Made by a program: the position numbers and the translations under genes. 64,000 nt of DNA from DATENM01 sp045807725 (GTDB lineage Bacteria > Acidobacteriota > Blastocatellia > UBA7656), in the NCBI GenBank assembly GCA_045807725.1, contig JBJMGV010000112.1, positions 1 through 64,000 of the forward strand. The letters are read 5' to 3'. Each line of letters starts with the position of its first letter. Position 1 is the stretch's first letter. This document shows, piece by piece, positions 1 through 9,753 of this stretch. The notes below the pieces were generated by a model. The model was not told the DNA's origin and made no database searches. It was given only the letters and a program-made list of their open reading frames with translations.

Positions 1-161
1 GGCGGAGTCTGGCCGAGACGCAGATGTTTCGAGTCAAGACGATCTTCGGCGACCGCGTCAGGGCGCGGCAATTTGCCGGGCAGGCGACGCAGGTGCTGGT
101 CAGGTGTGCGGCATTGAACACCATGACGCATCTGGGAATGCCCGACAGTTATGCCGTGTGA
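1..161 (+). mobile_element. C-terminal end of an IS5-family transposase (cut by window edge)
   Basis: The first 161 bases read open in one frame to a TGA at 159-161 and encode 52 residues. The segment reads MFRVKTIFGDRVRARQF, then a stretch ending in NTMTHLGMPDSYAV. From memory this matches the C-terminal tail of IS5-group DDE transposases, where a K-x-I-F-G-D motif and a final LGMPDSY are typical. The catalytic residues lie outside the window, so whether the element is intact cannot be judged. No terminal inverted repeat is evident in the next 60 bases. The element points towards the 3' end of the JAMM gene and the heptamer tract at 221. Confidence 0.75.
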
Positions 162-220
162 ATCGTTTTTAAGTTCAATGTTGTGGAAGATTGCTTCCAT
201 TTTGGTTTATACAACAAAGC

Positions 221-307
221 CACTCACAACTCACAACCATCAACTAGCCACTGACCACTGGCCACTGGCCACTGGCCCTGCCTCCTGCCTCCTGTTTTGC
301 TTCCTGC
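221..307. repeat. tandem degenerate 7-bp repeat tract, single arm
   Basis: About eleven consecutive heptamers can be read with period 7: cactcac, aactcac, aaccatc, aactagc, cactgac, three cactggc, then two cctgcct and relics. The tract runs directly up to the stop codon (TAA, 308-310 on the minus strand) of the JAMM gene, so it is the immediate 3' flank of that gene. Unlike the similar tracts elsewhere in this window, no complementary second arm is visible. The IS5 end at 161 may have displaced it, but that is inference. Confidence 0.8.
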
Positions 308-703
308 TTACTGTTCAACGACCACCTGCACGGGTGCGATTCGCGCGCCTTCGATGCGATAAGCGCGCACGTCCAGTTGCGGCTCAAGCGATATGATAAA
401 GTAGACCGCTTCGGGGTAGAAGGCCATCTCGACATCGGACGCCGACGGATAGGCCGGCGTGCGCGGGTGCGAGTGATAGATGCCCAGCAGTTTCTGATTG
501 GCTTCGCGGATGCGCCGCATCGCCGCGAACAATTCTTCGGGCGTAGCGAAGTAGCGCGTCTCCGGTTTGTCGGCGACATTGCGCAGCGGGTGGCAATCCG
601 TAATCATGTCGTCCGTGCCGCTCAACAGTCCGCAGCATTCCGCCGGCAGCGCTTGCCTGGCGTGCGCGGTCATCGCCGCTCGAACGGCTTCGGTAATCTT
701 CAT
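308..703 (-). CDS. JAMM/MPN-domain metallopeptidase (M67 family)
   Basis: A stand-alone JAMM domain protein of 131 residues. The family's zinc signature is complete: an upstream Glu in AECCGLLSG, then HSHPRTPAYPSASD, which fits H-x-H-P-x7-S-x2-D. Bacterial stand-alone members cleave isopeptide or peptide bonds next to ubiquitin-like sulfur carriers (ThiS/MoaD type) or process cysteine-biosynthesis adducts. No carrier-protein or E1-like gene is next to it, so the substrate is unknown. The start at 703 (MKITEAV) is preferred because the domain begins there in relatives; an in-frame ATG at 733 would add ten residues but has no ribosome binding site. There is no signal peptide, so it should be cytoplasmic. 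Confidence 0.85.
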   Translation of the reverse strand: MKITEAVRAAMTAHARQALPAECCGLLSGTDDMITDCHPLRNVADKPETRYFATPEELFAAMRRIREANQKLLGIYHSHPRTPAYPSASDVEMAFYPEAVYFIISLEPQLDVRAYRIEGARIAPVQVVVEQ

Positions 704-903
704 TACGTCTTCGCTCAACTCTCCGTCCTGCATCGTTGGGGTGCGATGATTGTATCACAGAGACGGCGGCGCTTATGGCGACCGCAGCTTGCGTGTGGGG
801 CTTTTCGTTTCGCCGTCCGACGTAATAGAATTGCGACCGTAAGCCGCTGCGCTGCGTCTTAGCTGGTGTGGTTTCTTCTTCAGGTAGAAAGGCGGAAGGC
901 GAT

Positions 904-2157
904 ATGAAACGAAGTCTCAGCTTGAGCCTCATTGCAATGGCCGCGCTGTTAATAATGGCGACGCCATCCATCAACGACGCAAACGCCGCCGGCCCCGCGC
1001 CGGTGACGTTTACGAAGGATGTCGCGCCGATCTTCTTCAACAAGTGCGCTGCGTGCCATCGGCCCGGCGAGATCGCGCCGATGTCGCTGCTCTCTTACAA
1101 AGAGGCGCGTCCGTGGGCGCGTTCGATCAAAGAGAAAGTCGTCAACCGCGTGATGCCGCCCTGGCACGCTGACCCGCACGTGGGCGACTTCAAGAACGAC
1201 CGCCGCCTCTCGGACAAAGAGATCGCCACCATCAGCGCGTGGGTAGATGCAGGCGCGCCGGAAGGCAATCCAAAAGACCTGCCACCTGCGCCGCGCTTCA
1301 CCGACGGCTGGCAGATCGGACAGCCCGACGTGGTGCTTTCAATGAGCAATGAGTACAACGTCCCCGCCGAGGGCACGGTCAACTATCAATACTTCTCCGT
1401 GCCGACGGGCTTCACCGAAGACAAGTGGATACAAGCCGCCGAAGTGCGGCCCGGCAACCGCGCCGTCGTGCATCATGTCATCGTCTTCGTCGTTGGCCCC
1501 GATGCCGCGCGTCGCCGGCTCGGCACGTTCAACCGTGAGGGCGCGTTTGAAGGACTGGTCGGCACTGCGCCGGGCGAAGAGCCGATGATTCTGCCCGACG
1601 GCATCGGCAAGCTCGTCAAAGCCGGCTCGGTGCTCATGCTGCAAATGCATTACACGCCGAACGGCAAGGCCACAACCGACCGCACCAGCATCGGTCTGCG
1701 CTTCAGCCGCAAGCCCGTGCAGCAGGCCATCGTCGGCGGCGCGGCGCTCAACCGCTGGTTCGAGATTCCTGCGGGCAATGACAACTACGAAGTGAAATCG
1801 AGCTACGCTTTCAAAGCCGACTCGCACATCCTCAACCTGATGCCGCATATGCACCTGCGCGGCAAAGATTTCGAGTACCGGCTGATCTATCCCGACGGCA
1901 CGGCGAAGACGATACTGCGCGTGCCGCGCTATGACTTCAACTGGCAGACGCGCTACGAATTCAAGCAGCCCGTCGCTGCGCCGCGCGGCAGCCGCCTTGA
2001 ATGCCTCGCGCATTTCGACAACTCGACCAGGAACAAATGGAATCCCGACGCGACCAAGGCGGTGCGTTGGGGCCAGCAGACGTGGGAAGAGATGATGATT
2101 GGCTTCGTCGGCTTCACGCTTGATGAGCCGGCGACGCAGGCAGCGAATAAGCAGTAG
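904..2157 (+). CDS. exported mono-heme cytochrome c / copper type II monooxygenase-like protein
   Basis: A 417-residue secreted protein. An N-terminal signal peptide (MKRSLSLSLIAMAALL, cleavage near ANA-A) leads into a cytochrome c-like segment with one heme motif CAACH at residues 48-52. The rest carries a ligand set like that of copper type II ascorbate-dependent monooxygenases (PHM/DBM): HH at 190-191, H249 in MHYTPNG, HMH at 315-317, and a Met in WEEMM at 397-398. In that family HH plus one His bind CuH, and HxH plus Met bind CuM. I infer a periplasmic redox enzyme in which the heme may feed electrons to copper; the substrate is unknown. The start at 904 has GGAAGG six bases upstream. It is monocistronic, with a palindromic repeat right after the stop. 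Confidence 0.75.
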   Translation: MKRSLSLSLIAMAALLIMATPSINDANAAGPAPVTFTKDVAPIFFNKCAACHRPGEIAPMSLLSYKEARPWARSIKEKVVNRVMPPWHADPHVGDFKNDRRLSDKEIATISAWVDAGAPEGNPKDLPPAPRFTDGWQIGQPDVVLSMSNEYNVPAEGTVNYQYFSVPTGFTEDKWIQAAEVRPGNRAVVHHVIVFVVGPDAARRRLGTFNREGAFEGLVGTAPGEEPMILPDGIGKLVKAGSVLMLQMHYTPNGKATTDRTSIGLRFSRKPVQQAIVGGAALNRWFEIPAGNDNYEVKSSYAFKADSHILNLMPHMHLRGKDFEYRLIYPDGTAKTILRVPRYDFNWQTRYEFKQPVAAPRGSRLECLAHFDNSTRNKWNPDATKAVRWGQQTWEEMMIGFVGFTLDEPATQAANKQ

Positions 2158-2161
2158 GTTT

Positions 2162-2218
2162 ACCGCAGAGGACGCAAAGGACGCAGAGGAAGAATAAATC
2201 CTCTGCGTTCTTTGCGGT
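2162..2218. repeat. palindromic repeat of 9-bp units with AGAATAAA loop
   Basis: The left arm (2162-2190) holds tandem units related to cgcagagga. An AGAATAAA loop follows, then a right arm (2199-2218) that is the near complement of the left. It begins four bases after a stop codon and sits between two convergent genes, so it could act as a two-way terminator or RNA-stability hairpin. Near copies lie at 11224 and, in diverged form, at 26869. Confidence 0.8.
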
Positions 2219-2235
2219 GACAACCCCATTACAAA

Positions 2236-2790
2236 TCAAGCACTCGGAAATCCCGCCGTTTTGATCCGCTTGATCTGCGCGACGTGGCGGCCTTCGTGCG
2301 CGCCGGCAATCAATATCCACTGATACATATCCAGCTCGCCCAGGATAGGGTGTGGGTATTTGAGCTGCGTCAGGTCGTAATCGGCGAGCCGCTCGACGCC
2401 TTCGAGCATACGGGCGCGCGAATCATTCAGGCGGGCGAGCGACTGGTTCGCCGGCAGATGATCGTGCGGCGTGACAAACTCAGGCGCTTGCGCTTTCGTG
2501 TTGCGTATCGGCGCGAGCGCTTCATCCAGACAGTTGAGCTTAGATTCATCAGGCGTCGGGTCCGCGCCGACGCCGCGCGCCTGCGCGTGTTTGAGCGCGC
2601 GTGACGTGAGCTTGACGTTGGCCTCATCGGTCAGCGACAGGTGGTGGAGTATGTCATTGATTGTCCACGCCCCGTCATCGAGCTTATGAGCGAACTGCGC
2701 TTCGTTCAAACCCGCTACGCTATCGAGCAAGGCTTGCCGGTACTGCGTGAGTGCGCCGATCAACTCCTGAACCTTCTTTGACAGCGGCAT
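2236..2790 (-). CDS. DinB-like four-helix metal-dependent protein
   Basis: A 184-residue cytoplasmic protein with the DinB/YfiT-like four-helix bundle pattern. It opens with a helix in which ALTQYRQALLDSVAGL is followed by W-T-I-N-D-I-L-H-H, which supplies the first metal-ligand histidine. Near the C-terminus, GAHEGRHVAQI supplies the two remaining His ligands (H-x3-H). This three-His arrangement is typical of the superfamily, whose members include thiol-dependent S-transferases (bacillithiol or mycothiol type) and many uncharacterised proteins. Nothing in the sequence or neighbours gives a substrate. It converges on the heme/copper gene and has about 190 bases of non-coding DNA upstream. Confidence 0.8.
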   Translation of the reverse strand: MPLSKKVQELIGALTQYRQALLDSVAGLNEAQFAHKLDDGAWTINDILHHLSLTDEANVKLTSRALKHAQARGVGADPTPDESKLNCLDEALAPIRNTKAQAPEFVTPHDHLPANQSLARLNDSRARMLEGVERLADYDLTQLKYPHPILGELDMYQWILIAGAHEGRHVAQIKRIKTAGFPSA

Positions 2791-2901
2791 AATCCCTCCA
2801 ATTGACGATGATGTTGATGACCTGAGACGGTTGCTAACTTGAACGGCGCATCAAGCATAAAGCTTCATCGCCATTGCTTCAACCGTCGCGCCGCATAAAG
2901 A

Positions 2902-2951
2902 AACGGCGCGCCGCCTCACTGCGTCAATGCGCAGAGAGACAACGCGCCGTT
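2902..2951 (-). terminator. probable rho-independent terminator after the DHS-like gene
   Basis: A perfect 9-bp stem (aacggcgcg at 2902-2910, cgcgccgtt at 2943-2951) encloses a loop that itself contains a small ctgcg/cgcag stem. Read on the minus strand, the distal arm runs into a T-rich stretch (gtttcttt). It lies 27 bases beyond the stop of the deoxyhypusine-synthase-like gene, so it probably ends the polyamine transcript. Confidence 0.5.
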
Positions 2952-2977
2952 GGCTCGTCGTTTTGAAACGCTGGCCG

Positions 2978-4030
<1,053 letters not shown>

Positions 4031-4111
4031 AACAGTCATCGGCCTCTTGCAGAGCAACACGCGGCGCGGCGGACATCCCGTAATCACGCGTCACGCATTG
4101 CTTCTTACTCC

Positions 4112-6010
4112 TTACTCAAGATAGGTGTAGCGGTTGATGTCGCTTTCGTACGCTCGGACAAGAGCGTCGGCCTCCTCCTGGCTGAGAAGTCCACTGGCGA
4201 CGCGCGCCCGCGTCATGCGCTGAAAGTTGTCCCACGCCTGGCCCCGGTCATAGCGCGCGTAAGCGACCATGTCGCCGATGCGGCTGCCCTGAACGATGCG
4301 TGTAATGTGATAGCGGCCATCAGTATCTATTATAACGTGCGCCTCGTTGGTCTGGCCGAAAAGATTATGGAAACTGCCCATCACTTCCTGATAGGCCCCG
4401 ACCAGAAAAATGGCGATGTAGTAAGGCTCGCCGGTGAACGGGTGCAGTTCCAGCACCTCTTTCACGTCCTTGAGGTCAACGAACTTATCAATGTGGCCGT
4501 CGCTGTCGCAGGTGATGTCAACGAAGGTCGCGTAATCGGTCGGCGGCTCGTTGAGCCGATGAATCGGCATGATCGGGAAGAGCTGATCGATTGCCCAGTG
4601 GTCCGGGACCGAGCGAAACACCGAGAAGTTGCAAAGGTACTTCGAGGCGAGAATCTTCTTCAGCTCCTCGAACTCCTCTTCCTGCACTTTGACGTTCTGG
4701 GCGAACTTCGACGCCTGCGCGCAGACCTCCCAGAACAGGACCTCACCTTTGGCGCGGTCTTCGAGGCTGATCAAGCCAAGGTTGAACTGCGTGTGCAGCT
4801 CGTCCTTGTGGTCGAGTGCGTCGTGATAATACTCGCGGTAATTCTTGGCGTTGATGTCGTCGTAGAGTGCCTTCAATTCGATGATGACCTGCGGGTCGTC
4901 GTCGGTGACGTTGACTTCGGGCTGGTCGTCGGCGAACGTCTCGATCTCGTCGCGGATCGAGGTGACGAAGATGGCGTGATAGGCGCTCATCATTCGCCCG
5001 CTCTCGGTGACGATGTTCGGCTCCGGCACGTTCTCGTCTTCGCAGACCGACTTGATCGTGTAGACCACATCGTTGGCGAACTCCTGCGTCGTGTAGTTGA
5101 CCGAGGACTCGAAGGTTGTCTTCGAGCCGTCGTAGTCAACGCCCATGCCGCCGCCGATGTCGAGAAACTCGATGTCGATCTTCATCTGGCGGATCTTTGA
5201 ATAGACCCGCGCGGCTTCTTTCATCGCCGCCTTGACGCGCTTGATGTCGGTGATCTGCGAGCCGATGTGAAAGTGCAGCAGCTTGAGCGTGTCTTCCATC
5301 CCCTGCTCGCGCAGCAGGCGTATGCATTCGAGCATCTCCGATGGTGTCAGCCCGAACTTGGCCGACTCGCCGCCCGACGACGCCCACTTGCCCGCGCCCT
5401 TGGCGTAGAGCTTGGCGCGCAACCCGATCATCGGCTTGACGGCGCTATCCTGCGCCAGCCGCACGATCATCTTCAACTCGTTGAGTTTCTCGACAACGAT
5501 GATGACGCGCTTGCCGACCTTGACGCCCATCAGCGCCAGGCTGATGAAGGCTTCGTCCTTGAAGCCATTGCAGATGAGCAAGGATTCGGGCGTCTGGTCG
5601 AGCGACAGCGCCGCGTAAAGCTCGGCCTTCGAGCCGCACTCGACGCCGAAATTATACTTGCTGCCTTCGCGCAAAAATTCTTCGACGACCTCGCGGCGCG
5701 GGTTGACCTTCATCGGGAAGACGCCGAAGTGCGTGCCGTTATAATTGAACTCGCGCGCCGCTTCGTAAAACGAGCGTTGCAGCTTTTTCAGTTGATTGGT
5801 GAGAATCTGCGGGAAGCGCAACAGGATGGGAAGTTGTAATCGGCGCTGTTCGACAAGGTGGTCAATCAGTTCTTTCACGTCGAGGGAGCGCGGGTCGCCT
5901 TCGGCAGGTCGGACTGCCAGATGGCCCTTTCGGTTTACCTCAAAATATCCTGCCCCCCAGTTCTCCACACCATAGGTCTGCACGACCTCGTCCAGTGTGA
6001 CATTTTTCAT
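4112..6010 (-). CDS. speA: biosynthetic arginine decarboxylase
   Basis: Full-length SpeA (632 residues), a fold-III PLP enzyme that converts arginine to agmatine, the first step of polyamine synthesis from arginine. Residues 10-30 (YGVENWGAGYFEVN) match the family start. K101 in VFPMKVNPRREVV is the PLP lysine. HFHIGSQITDI and the glycine-rich IGGGMGVDYDGS bind the cofactor phosphate. CNFSVFRSVPDHWAIDQLFPIMPIHRL is the characteristic C-terminal block carrying the catalytic Cys region replaced in this family. The downstream DHS-like gene is probably co-transcribed. No agmatinase or agmatine deiminase gene is in the window, so the step to putrescine must be elsewhere. Confidence 0.96.
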   Translation of the reverse strand: MKNVTLDEVVQTYGVENWGAGYFEVNRKGHLAVRPAEGDPRSLDVKELIDHLVEQRRLQLPILLRFPQILTNQLKKLQRSFYEAAREFNYNGTHFGVFPMKVNPRREVVEEFLREGSKYNFGVECGSKAELYAALSLDQTPESLLICNGFKDEAFISLALMGVKVGKRVIIVVEKLNELKMIVRLAQDSAVKPMIGLRAKLYAKGAGKWASSGGESAKFGLTPSEMLECIRLLREQGMEDTLKLLHFHIGSQITDIKRVKAAMKEAARVYSKIRQMKIDIEFLDIGGGMGVDYDGSKTTFESSVNYTTQEFANDVVYTIKSVCEDENVPEPNIVTESGRMMSAYHAIFVTSIRDEIETFADDQPEVNVTDDDPQVIIELKALYDDINAKNYREYYHDALDHKDELHTQFNLGLISLEDRAKGEVLFWEVCAQASKFAQNVKVQEEEFEELKKILASKYLCNFSVFRSVPDHWAIDQLFPIMPIHRLNEPPTDYATFVDITCDSDGHIDKFVDLKDVKEVLELHPFTGEPYYIAIFLVGAYQEVMGSFHNLFGQTNEAHVIIDTDGRYHITRIVQGSRIGDMVAYARYDRGQAWDNFQRMTRARVASGLLSQEEADALVRAYESDINRYTYLE

Positions 6011-6180
6011 CTAAGACCTTCCCTGCCGGATCTGTTGCATGCTGTGAAAACAGGCAAACCTACAAGTGTTTGAATTTAGCAGTAATGGTAACAGGTGTCA
6101 AAAACTTTTTTTTCTGAGCAGCCGCTCGCGTCGCTCAACTACAGGGATATAAAGATTAACTCAAGGGTGAGAGCCACCGC

Positions 6181-8832
6181 TTAAGGCAGGGCCGCAGGGT
6201 TGTTGGTGCGCCTGACCAGCTCGTGAAATCGCGGATCATCGCGCAACGCGTCCAGTTGCGGATCAACGACCAGCCAGCAGACCCAGGCGTCGCCGATACG
6301 CACGGCTTCTGCCACCTGCGCCATCGCCTCTTCGATCTCGCCCAGATAAGCGTGGATCACGGCAAGAAAGTAAGGCGACACATAATAACTCTTCGCCATC
6401 TCGCGCAACTCGGCAAGCCGCGCGCGCGCTTCGTCGTGGCGCCCCGCCCCGGCCAGTGCCATCGCCAGGCCGGCAAGGTAGAGCTGTCCGTTGCCGGCAA
6501 GTTGCGTCGCCCGCTCAGCCTGCGCGATGGCTTCGTCGTGCCGCCCGGCGCAACGCAGCGCCCAGCTATAGACGGTGCGTTGATAAGCGAAGTTTGGCTC
6601 GGACTGGATCAAGCGACGGTGCACGGCGATGCATTCGTCATAACGGCGCGCGTGGTAATGATGCCAGGCCAGCGCCATCGTCGTCAGCGCCGTCACCGGG
6701 TCGAGTTCCATCCCGCGCTTTACTTCAACGAGCGCTTCGTCAAAACGCCCCGTTTGCAGCAGCATAAAGTTATAGTAAATGTGTGCGCTGGCGTTGTTCG
6801 GGTTTAGCTCGATGGCGCGGCGGTGATGCGCTTCCGCCGTCGGCCAGTCGAAGTCGCGGCAGACGGTTGCAAAAGCGAGCGCCGAATGCGCTTCGGCAAG
6901 TCGGGAATCTAATTCGATGGCTTTCTCGGCGGCCTCGTAAGCCGAGGCGGCGCATTCGGCGAACGGCAGCACGCCGAAGATGCCGAGGAAGATGTAGTAA
7001 TCAGCAATGCCGGCGTAGGCCAGCCCATAATTCGGGTCGAGCGCGATGGCGCGGTGATACTCGCGCAGCGCCTTCGCAAAGCCTTCTTCGCTCAAGCTGT
7101 GCCAGTGATAGCGCCCGCGCATATACGCCTCGAACGCCGCCGCGTCGTGCGTGCCGCGCCGGGCCAACTGCTCCTGTTCTTCGCCGGTCAGTTGCGGAAT
7201 CAGCGCGCCGGCGACTTGCTCGGAGATTGAATCTTCCAGCCGCAGCACGTCCGTCAGCTTCTCGTCGAAGCGGCCCGCCCACCGAATCGCGCCTTCGCTG
7301 ACCTGCAACAACTGCACAGTGACGCGCAGCGTGTCGCCGGCGCGGCGGATGTTGCCGTCTATGATGTAACTCACATTCAGATCAACGCCGGCGGCAAGCG
7401 GGTCGCCGGTGTCGCCGCCGCTATAGGCGAGCACGCTGCTCGTCGGTCGCACGACGAAGCGACGCACGTTGCTCAAGCGCGTCACCAGCGCGTCGGCCAA
7501 TCCTATGCCGAGGTATTCGTCGCCGGTGTCGTCAGTCGTGCGCGGCCCAATCACTTTGAAGGGCAGGACGGCGATGGACAACTCGTCGGCCTTCGCTTTA
7601 GCAGCGATACGCGAGAGCGTTGCCGAAGCGCGCACGTAAGGCGGCGCGGCGACGGGCCGGCCATCAAGATAGTGCGTGATGTCGTCGCGCAATTCGTCGG
7701 CAGTGTGGTATCGCTCGCCCGGTGATTTGCGGAGCGTCTTCATAATGATGCTTTCAAGGTTGCCCGCAAGCGTGCGGCGCAACGTCTCAAGCGTCGAGCC
7801 GCGCGCACGAAAAAGTGACTCAAGGCCCGCGCCCTCATCGGCATATTTCGAGACGAGGTTCGCTTCGCGCGTGAGGCCGGTGCTCAATCCGAGCGGTTCT
7901 TCTTCGCAAATGATGCGCGCGACTTCGTGCAGGGCGCGGTGCTTCAGTTGATAAGGACGGTGGCCCGACAGCAATTCGTAAAGCAACACACCCAGGCTAT
8001 AAATATCACTCGCTGGCGTCACCGGCTCGCCTTTGACCTGTTCGGGGCTGGCGTATTCGGGCGTCATCAACCGCATCGCCGTCAGCGTCATATCCAGAGT
8101 TTCGGCGGCAATCTCGGGGTCTAAAATTTTGGCGATGCCAAAGTCCAACAGCTTGGCCGTGCCTTCGTCGGTGACGAGGATGTTCGAGGGCTTGATGTCG
8201 CGGTGGACGACGTGTTTGGAATGCGCGTAACGGATCGCGTCGCAGATCGACAGGAAGAGCCTGAGCCGTTCATTGACCGGCAGCCGCCGCTCGTCGCAGT
8301 AAGCATAAAGCGGCTCGCCTTCGATGTACTCCATCACGAAGTAAGGCAGGCCGTCTTCGGTCGAGCCGCCATCGAGCAAGTGGGCGATGTTGGGATGATC
8401 CAGGCTGGCCAGTATCTGGCGCTCGTTGCGAAAGCGGCGCAGGATGAAGTCCGTGTCCATGCCGCGCTTGACCAGCTTGATGGCGACGCGGCGGCGGAAG
8501 ACGTTGTCGGCGCGCGCCGCTTCGTAGACCGCGCCCATACCGCCGCGCCCGATCTCGCGTTCGATGCGGTACGCGCCGAGCGTGCGGCCAATCATCGGGT
8601 CGTGCTCGTCATCGAGCAGCGCCGCCAGCGCGTGCAGTCCGCCCGGCACGCTAAGCGTTTTAGTCAGCAGATCGCCGGACGCTTCGTATTGCGTCAGCAG
8701 CGCGGCGACTTCGCCCTTCAACTCCTGATCGTCGGCGCAGACCTGCGTGATGTAGCGCTCGCGCTCATCCGGCGCGAGATCAAGCGCGGTCTGAAACACA
8801 TTCTCGACTTGTTTCCAGCGTTCCGGTGTCAT
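6181..8832 (-). CDS. serine/threonine protein kinase with TolB-N-like and TPR regions
   Basis: An 883-residue Hanks-type kinase. Residues 1-60 form the short helical segment (MTPERWKQVENVFQ) typical of acidobacterial kinases. The kinase domain spans about 87-350: GRGGMGAVYEA P-loop, AIKLVKRG lysine, VVHRDIKPSNIL catalytic loop, LLDFGIAK (DFG) and TPEYASPEQ activation segment. A segment near 415-540 (ELSIAVLPFKVIG, then a long alpha/beta stretch) resembles the TolB-N-like domain found in such kinases. The C-terminal 330 residues are TPR repeats (ALDPNYGLAYAGIADYY, ELNPNNASAHIYYNF). I see no transmembrane helix between kinase and sensor parts, unlike the kinases at 25213 and 61838, so it is probably cytoplasmic. 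The ECF sigma gene upstream is its likely partner. Confidence 0.93.
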   Translation of the reverse strand: MTPERWKQVENVFQTALDLAPDERERYITQVCADDQELKGEVAALLTQYEASGDLLTKTLSVPGGLHALAALLDDEHDPMIGRTLGAYRIEREIGRGGMGAVYEAARADNVFRRRVAIKLVKRGMDTDFILRRFRNERQILASLDHPNIAHLLDGGSTEDGLPYFVMEYIEGEPLYAYCDERRLPVNERLRLFLSICDAIRYAHSKHVVHRDIKPSNILVTDEGTAKLLDFGIAKILDPEIAAETLDMTLTAMRLMTPEYASPEQVKGEPVTPASDIYSLGVLLYELLSGHRPYQLKHRALHEVARIICEEEPLGLSTGLTREANLVSKYADEGAGLESLFRARGSTLETLRRTLAGNLESIIMKTLRKSPGERYHTADELRDDITHYLDGRPVAAPPYVRASATLSRIAAKAKADELSIAVLPFKVIGPRTTDDTGDEYLGIGLADALVTRLSNVRRFVVRPTSSVLAYSGGDTGDPLAAGVDLNVSYIIDGNIRRAGDTLRVTVQLLQVSEGAIRWAGRFDEKLTDVLRLEDSISEQVAGALIPQLTGEEQEQLARRGTHDAAAFEAYMRGRYHWHSLSEEGFAKALREYHRAIALDPNYGLAYAGIADYYIFLGIFGVLPFAECAASAYEAAEKAIELDSRLAEAHSALAFATVCRDFDWPTAEAHHRRAIELNPNNASAHIYYNFMLLQTGRFDEALVEVKRGMELDPVTALTTMALAWHHYHARRYDECIAVHRRLIQSEPNFAYQRTVYSWALRCAGRHDEAIAQAERATQLAGNGQLYLAGLAMALAGAGRHDEARARLAELREMAKSYYVSPYFLAVIHAYLGEIEEAMAQVAEAVRIGDAWVCWLVVDPQLDALRDDPRFHELVRRTNNPAALP

Positions 8833-8836
8833 TACT

Positions 8837-9020
8837 TCAGGATACAGGATACAGGATACAGGATTCAGTCAGGATACAGGATTTGGTATTGGAGTTAATG
8901 CCAATCGCTCAACATTGAATGACTCAGATCGCTTGCGCATCGCGCCGCCGCCCTGAATCCGCGCCGCGCGTCAGCGCATCTTGCGCCATAGAATCCTGAA
9001 TCCTGAATCCTGAATCCTGC
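8837..9020. repeat. heptamer-built inverted repeat between sigma factor and kinase genes
   Basis: The left arm (8837-8882) is a tandem of aggatac units with variants aggattc and agtcagg. The right arm (8991-9020) is four gaatcct units, the complement of aggattc. The arms are about 108 bases apart, with a lone gaatcc between. The right arm abuts the stop codon of the sigma factor gene, and the left arm ends four bases upstream of the kinase start codon. In the minus-strand transcript it could fold into a long hairpin just before the kinase start. Confidence 0.88.
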
Positions 9021-9584
9021 TCACCTCATCTGGCCGTAGAGCCAGGCCCGCGCCATGCGCCAGTGGCGCTTGATGGTGATGGGGGTGACGCCCATGACCT
9101 CTGCCGTCTCTTCGACGGTCAGGCCGCCGAAGTAACGCAGTTCAACGATGCGTGCCTTCTGCTCGTCTATGGCGGCCAGTTCTTCAAGCGCGCGGTCGAG
9201 CGCGAGAATCTCTTCGCTGCGCTCGACCGCCTTTTCAATATTCTCATCGAGCGTCAGCTTCTGAAAATCACCGCCGCGTTTTTCGGCGTTGTGCTTGCGC
9301 GCGTAATCGACCAGCAATCGCCGCATCAACTGCGCGGCAATGCCGAAAAAATGCGCGCGGTTCTGCCAGTTGACGCGCGTCTGGTCAATCAATCGCAAGT
9401 AGGCTTCGTGGACAAGCGCGGTCGCTTGCAGCGTGTGGTCGGCGCGCTCGCGGCGCAGGTAATTCACAGCCAGGCTGCGCAGCTCGTCGTAGATGAGCGG
9501 CAGCAACAGGTCAACCTTGACACGATTGCCCCGCGACATCTCAATCAGCAGTTGCGTGACATCTTGTGCCTCTTGCTCGCTCAT
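9021..9584 (-). CDS. ECF-type RNA polymerase sigma factor
   Basis: A 187-residue sigma-70 family protein. Region 2 runs from about 25 to 95 (LLPLIYDELRSLAVNYLRRER, then the core-binding helix HEAYLRLID and the -10 recognition part HFFGIAAQLMRRLLVDYAR). Region 4 (about 125-185) contains the helix-turn-helix YFGGLTVEETAEVMGVTPITIKRHW. This is the subgroup often annotated as sigma factors of TIGR02999 type, common in Acidobacteria and Planctomycetes and usually next to a Ser/Thr kinase with TPRs, as here. Control by phosphorylation from the adjacent kinase rather than by an anti-sigma factor is the likely model; no anti-sigma gene is present. Confidence 0.93.
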   Translation of the reverse strand: MSEQEAQDVTQLLIEMSRGNRVKVDLLLPLIYDELRSLAVNYLRRERADHTLQATALVHEAYLRLIDQTRVNWQNRAHFFGIAAQLMRRLLVDYARKHNAEKRGGDFQKLTLDENIEKAVERSEEILALDRALEELAAIDEQKARIVELRYFGGLTVEETAEVMGVTPITIKRHWRMARAWLYGQMR

Positions 9585-9753
9585 AAGGTAGGCGACTTAA
9601 TCGTAGCCCACTGATAAGTCGGCACGCAACCAACGGCAAACGCGCGTGATACCTTTTCCGCTTCGACTGCGCGTTAGCTGAGTGAGGACGAAAAACGCCG
9701 CGCGAAATAGCGCGGCACACGGCAATCAAGTTATGGATTCAAGGAGAAAGATA

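Noticed and set aside
221..307. Possible CRISPR array
   Set aside because: Units are only 7 bp, directly adjacent and degenerate, without spacers; no cas gene is in the window.
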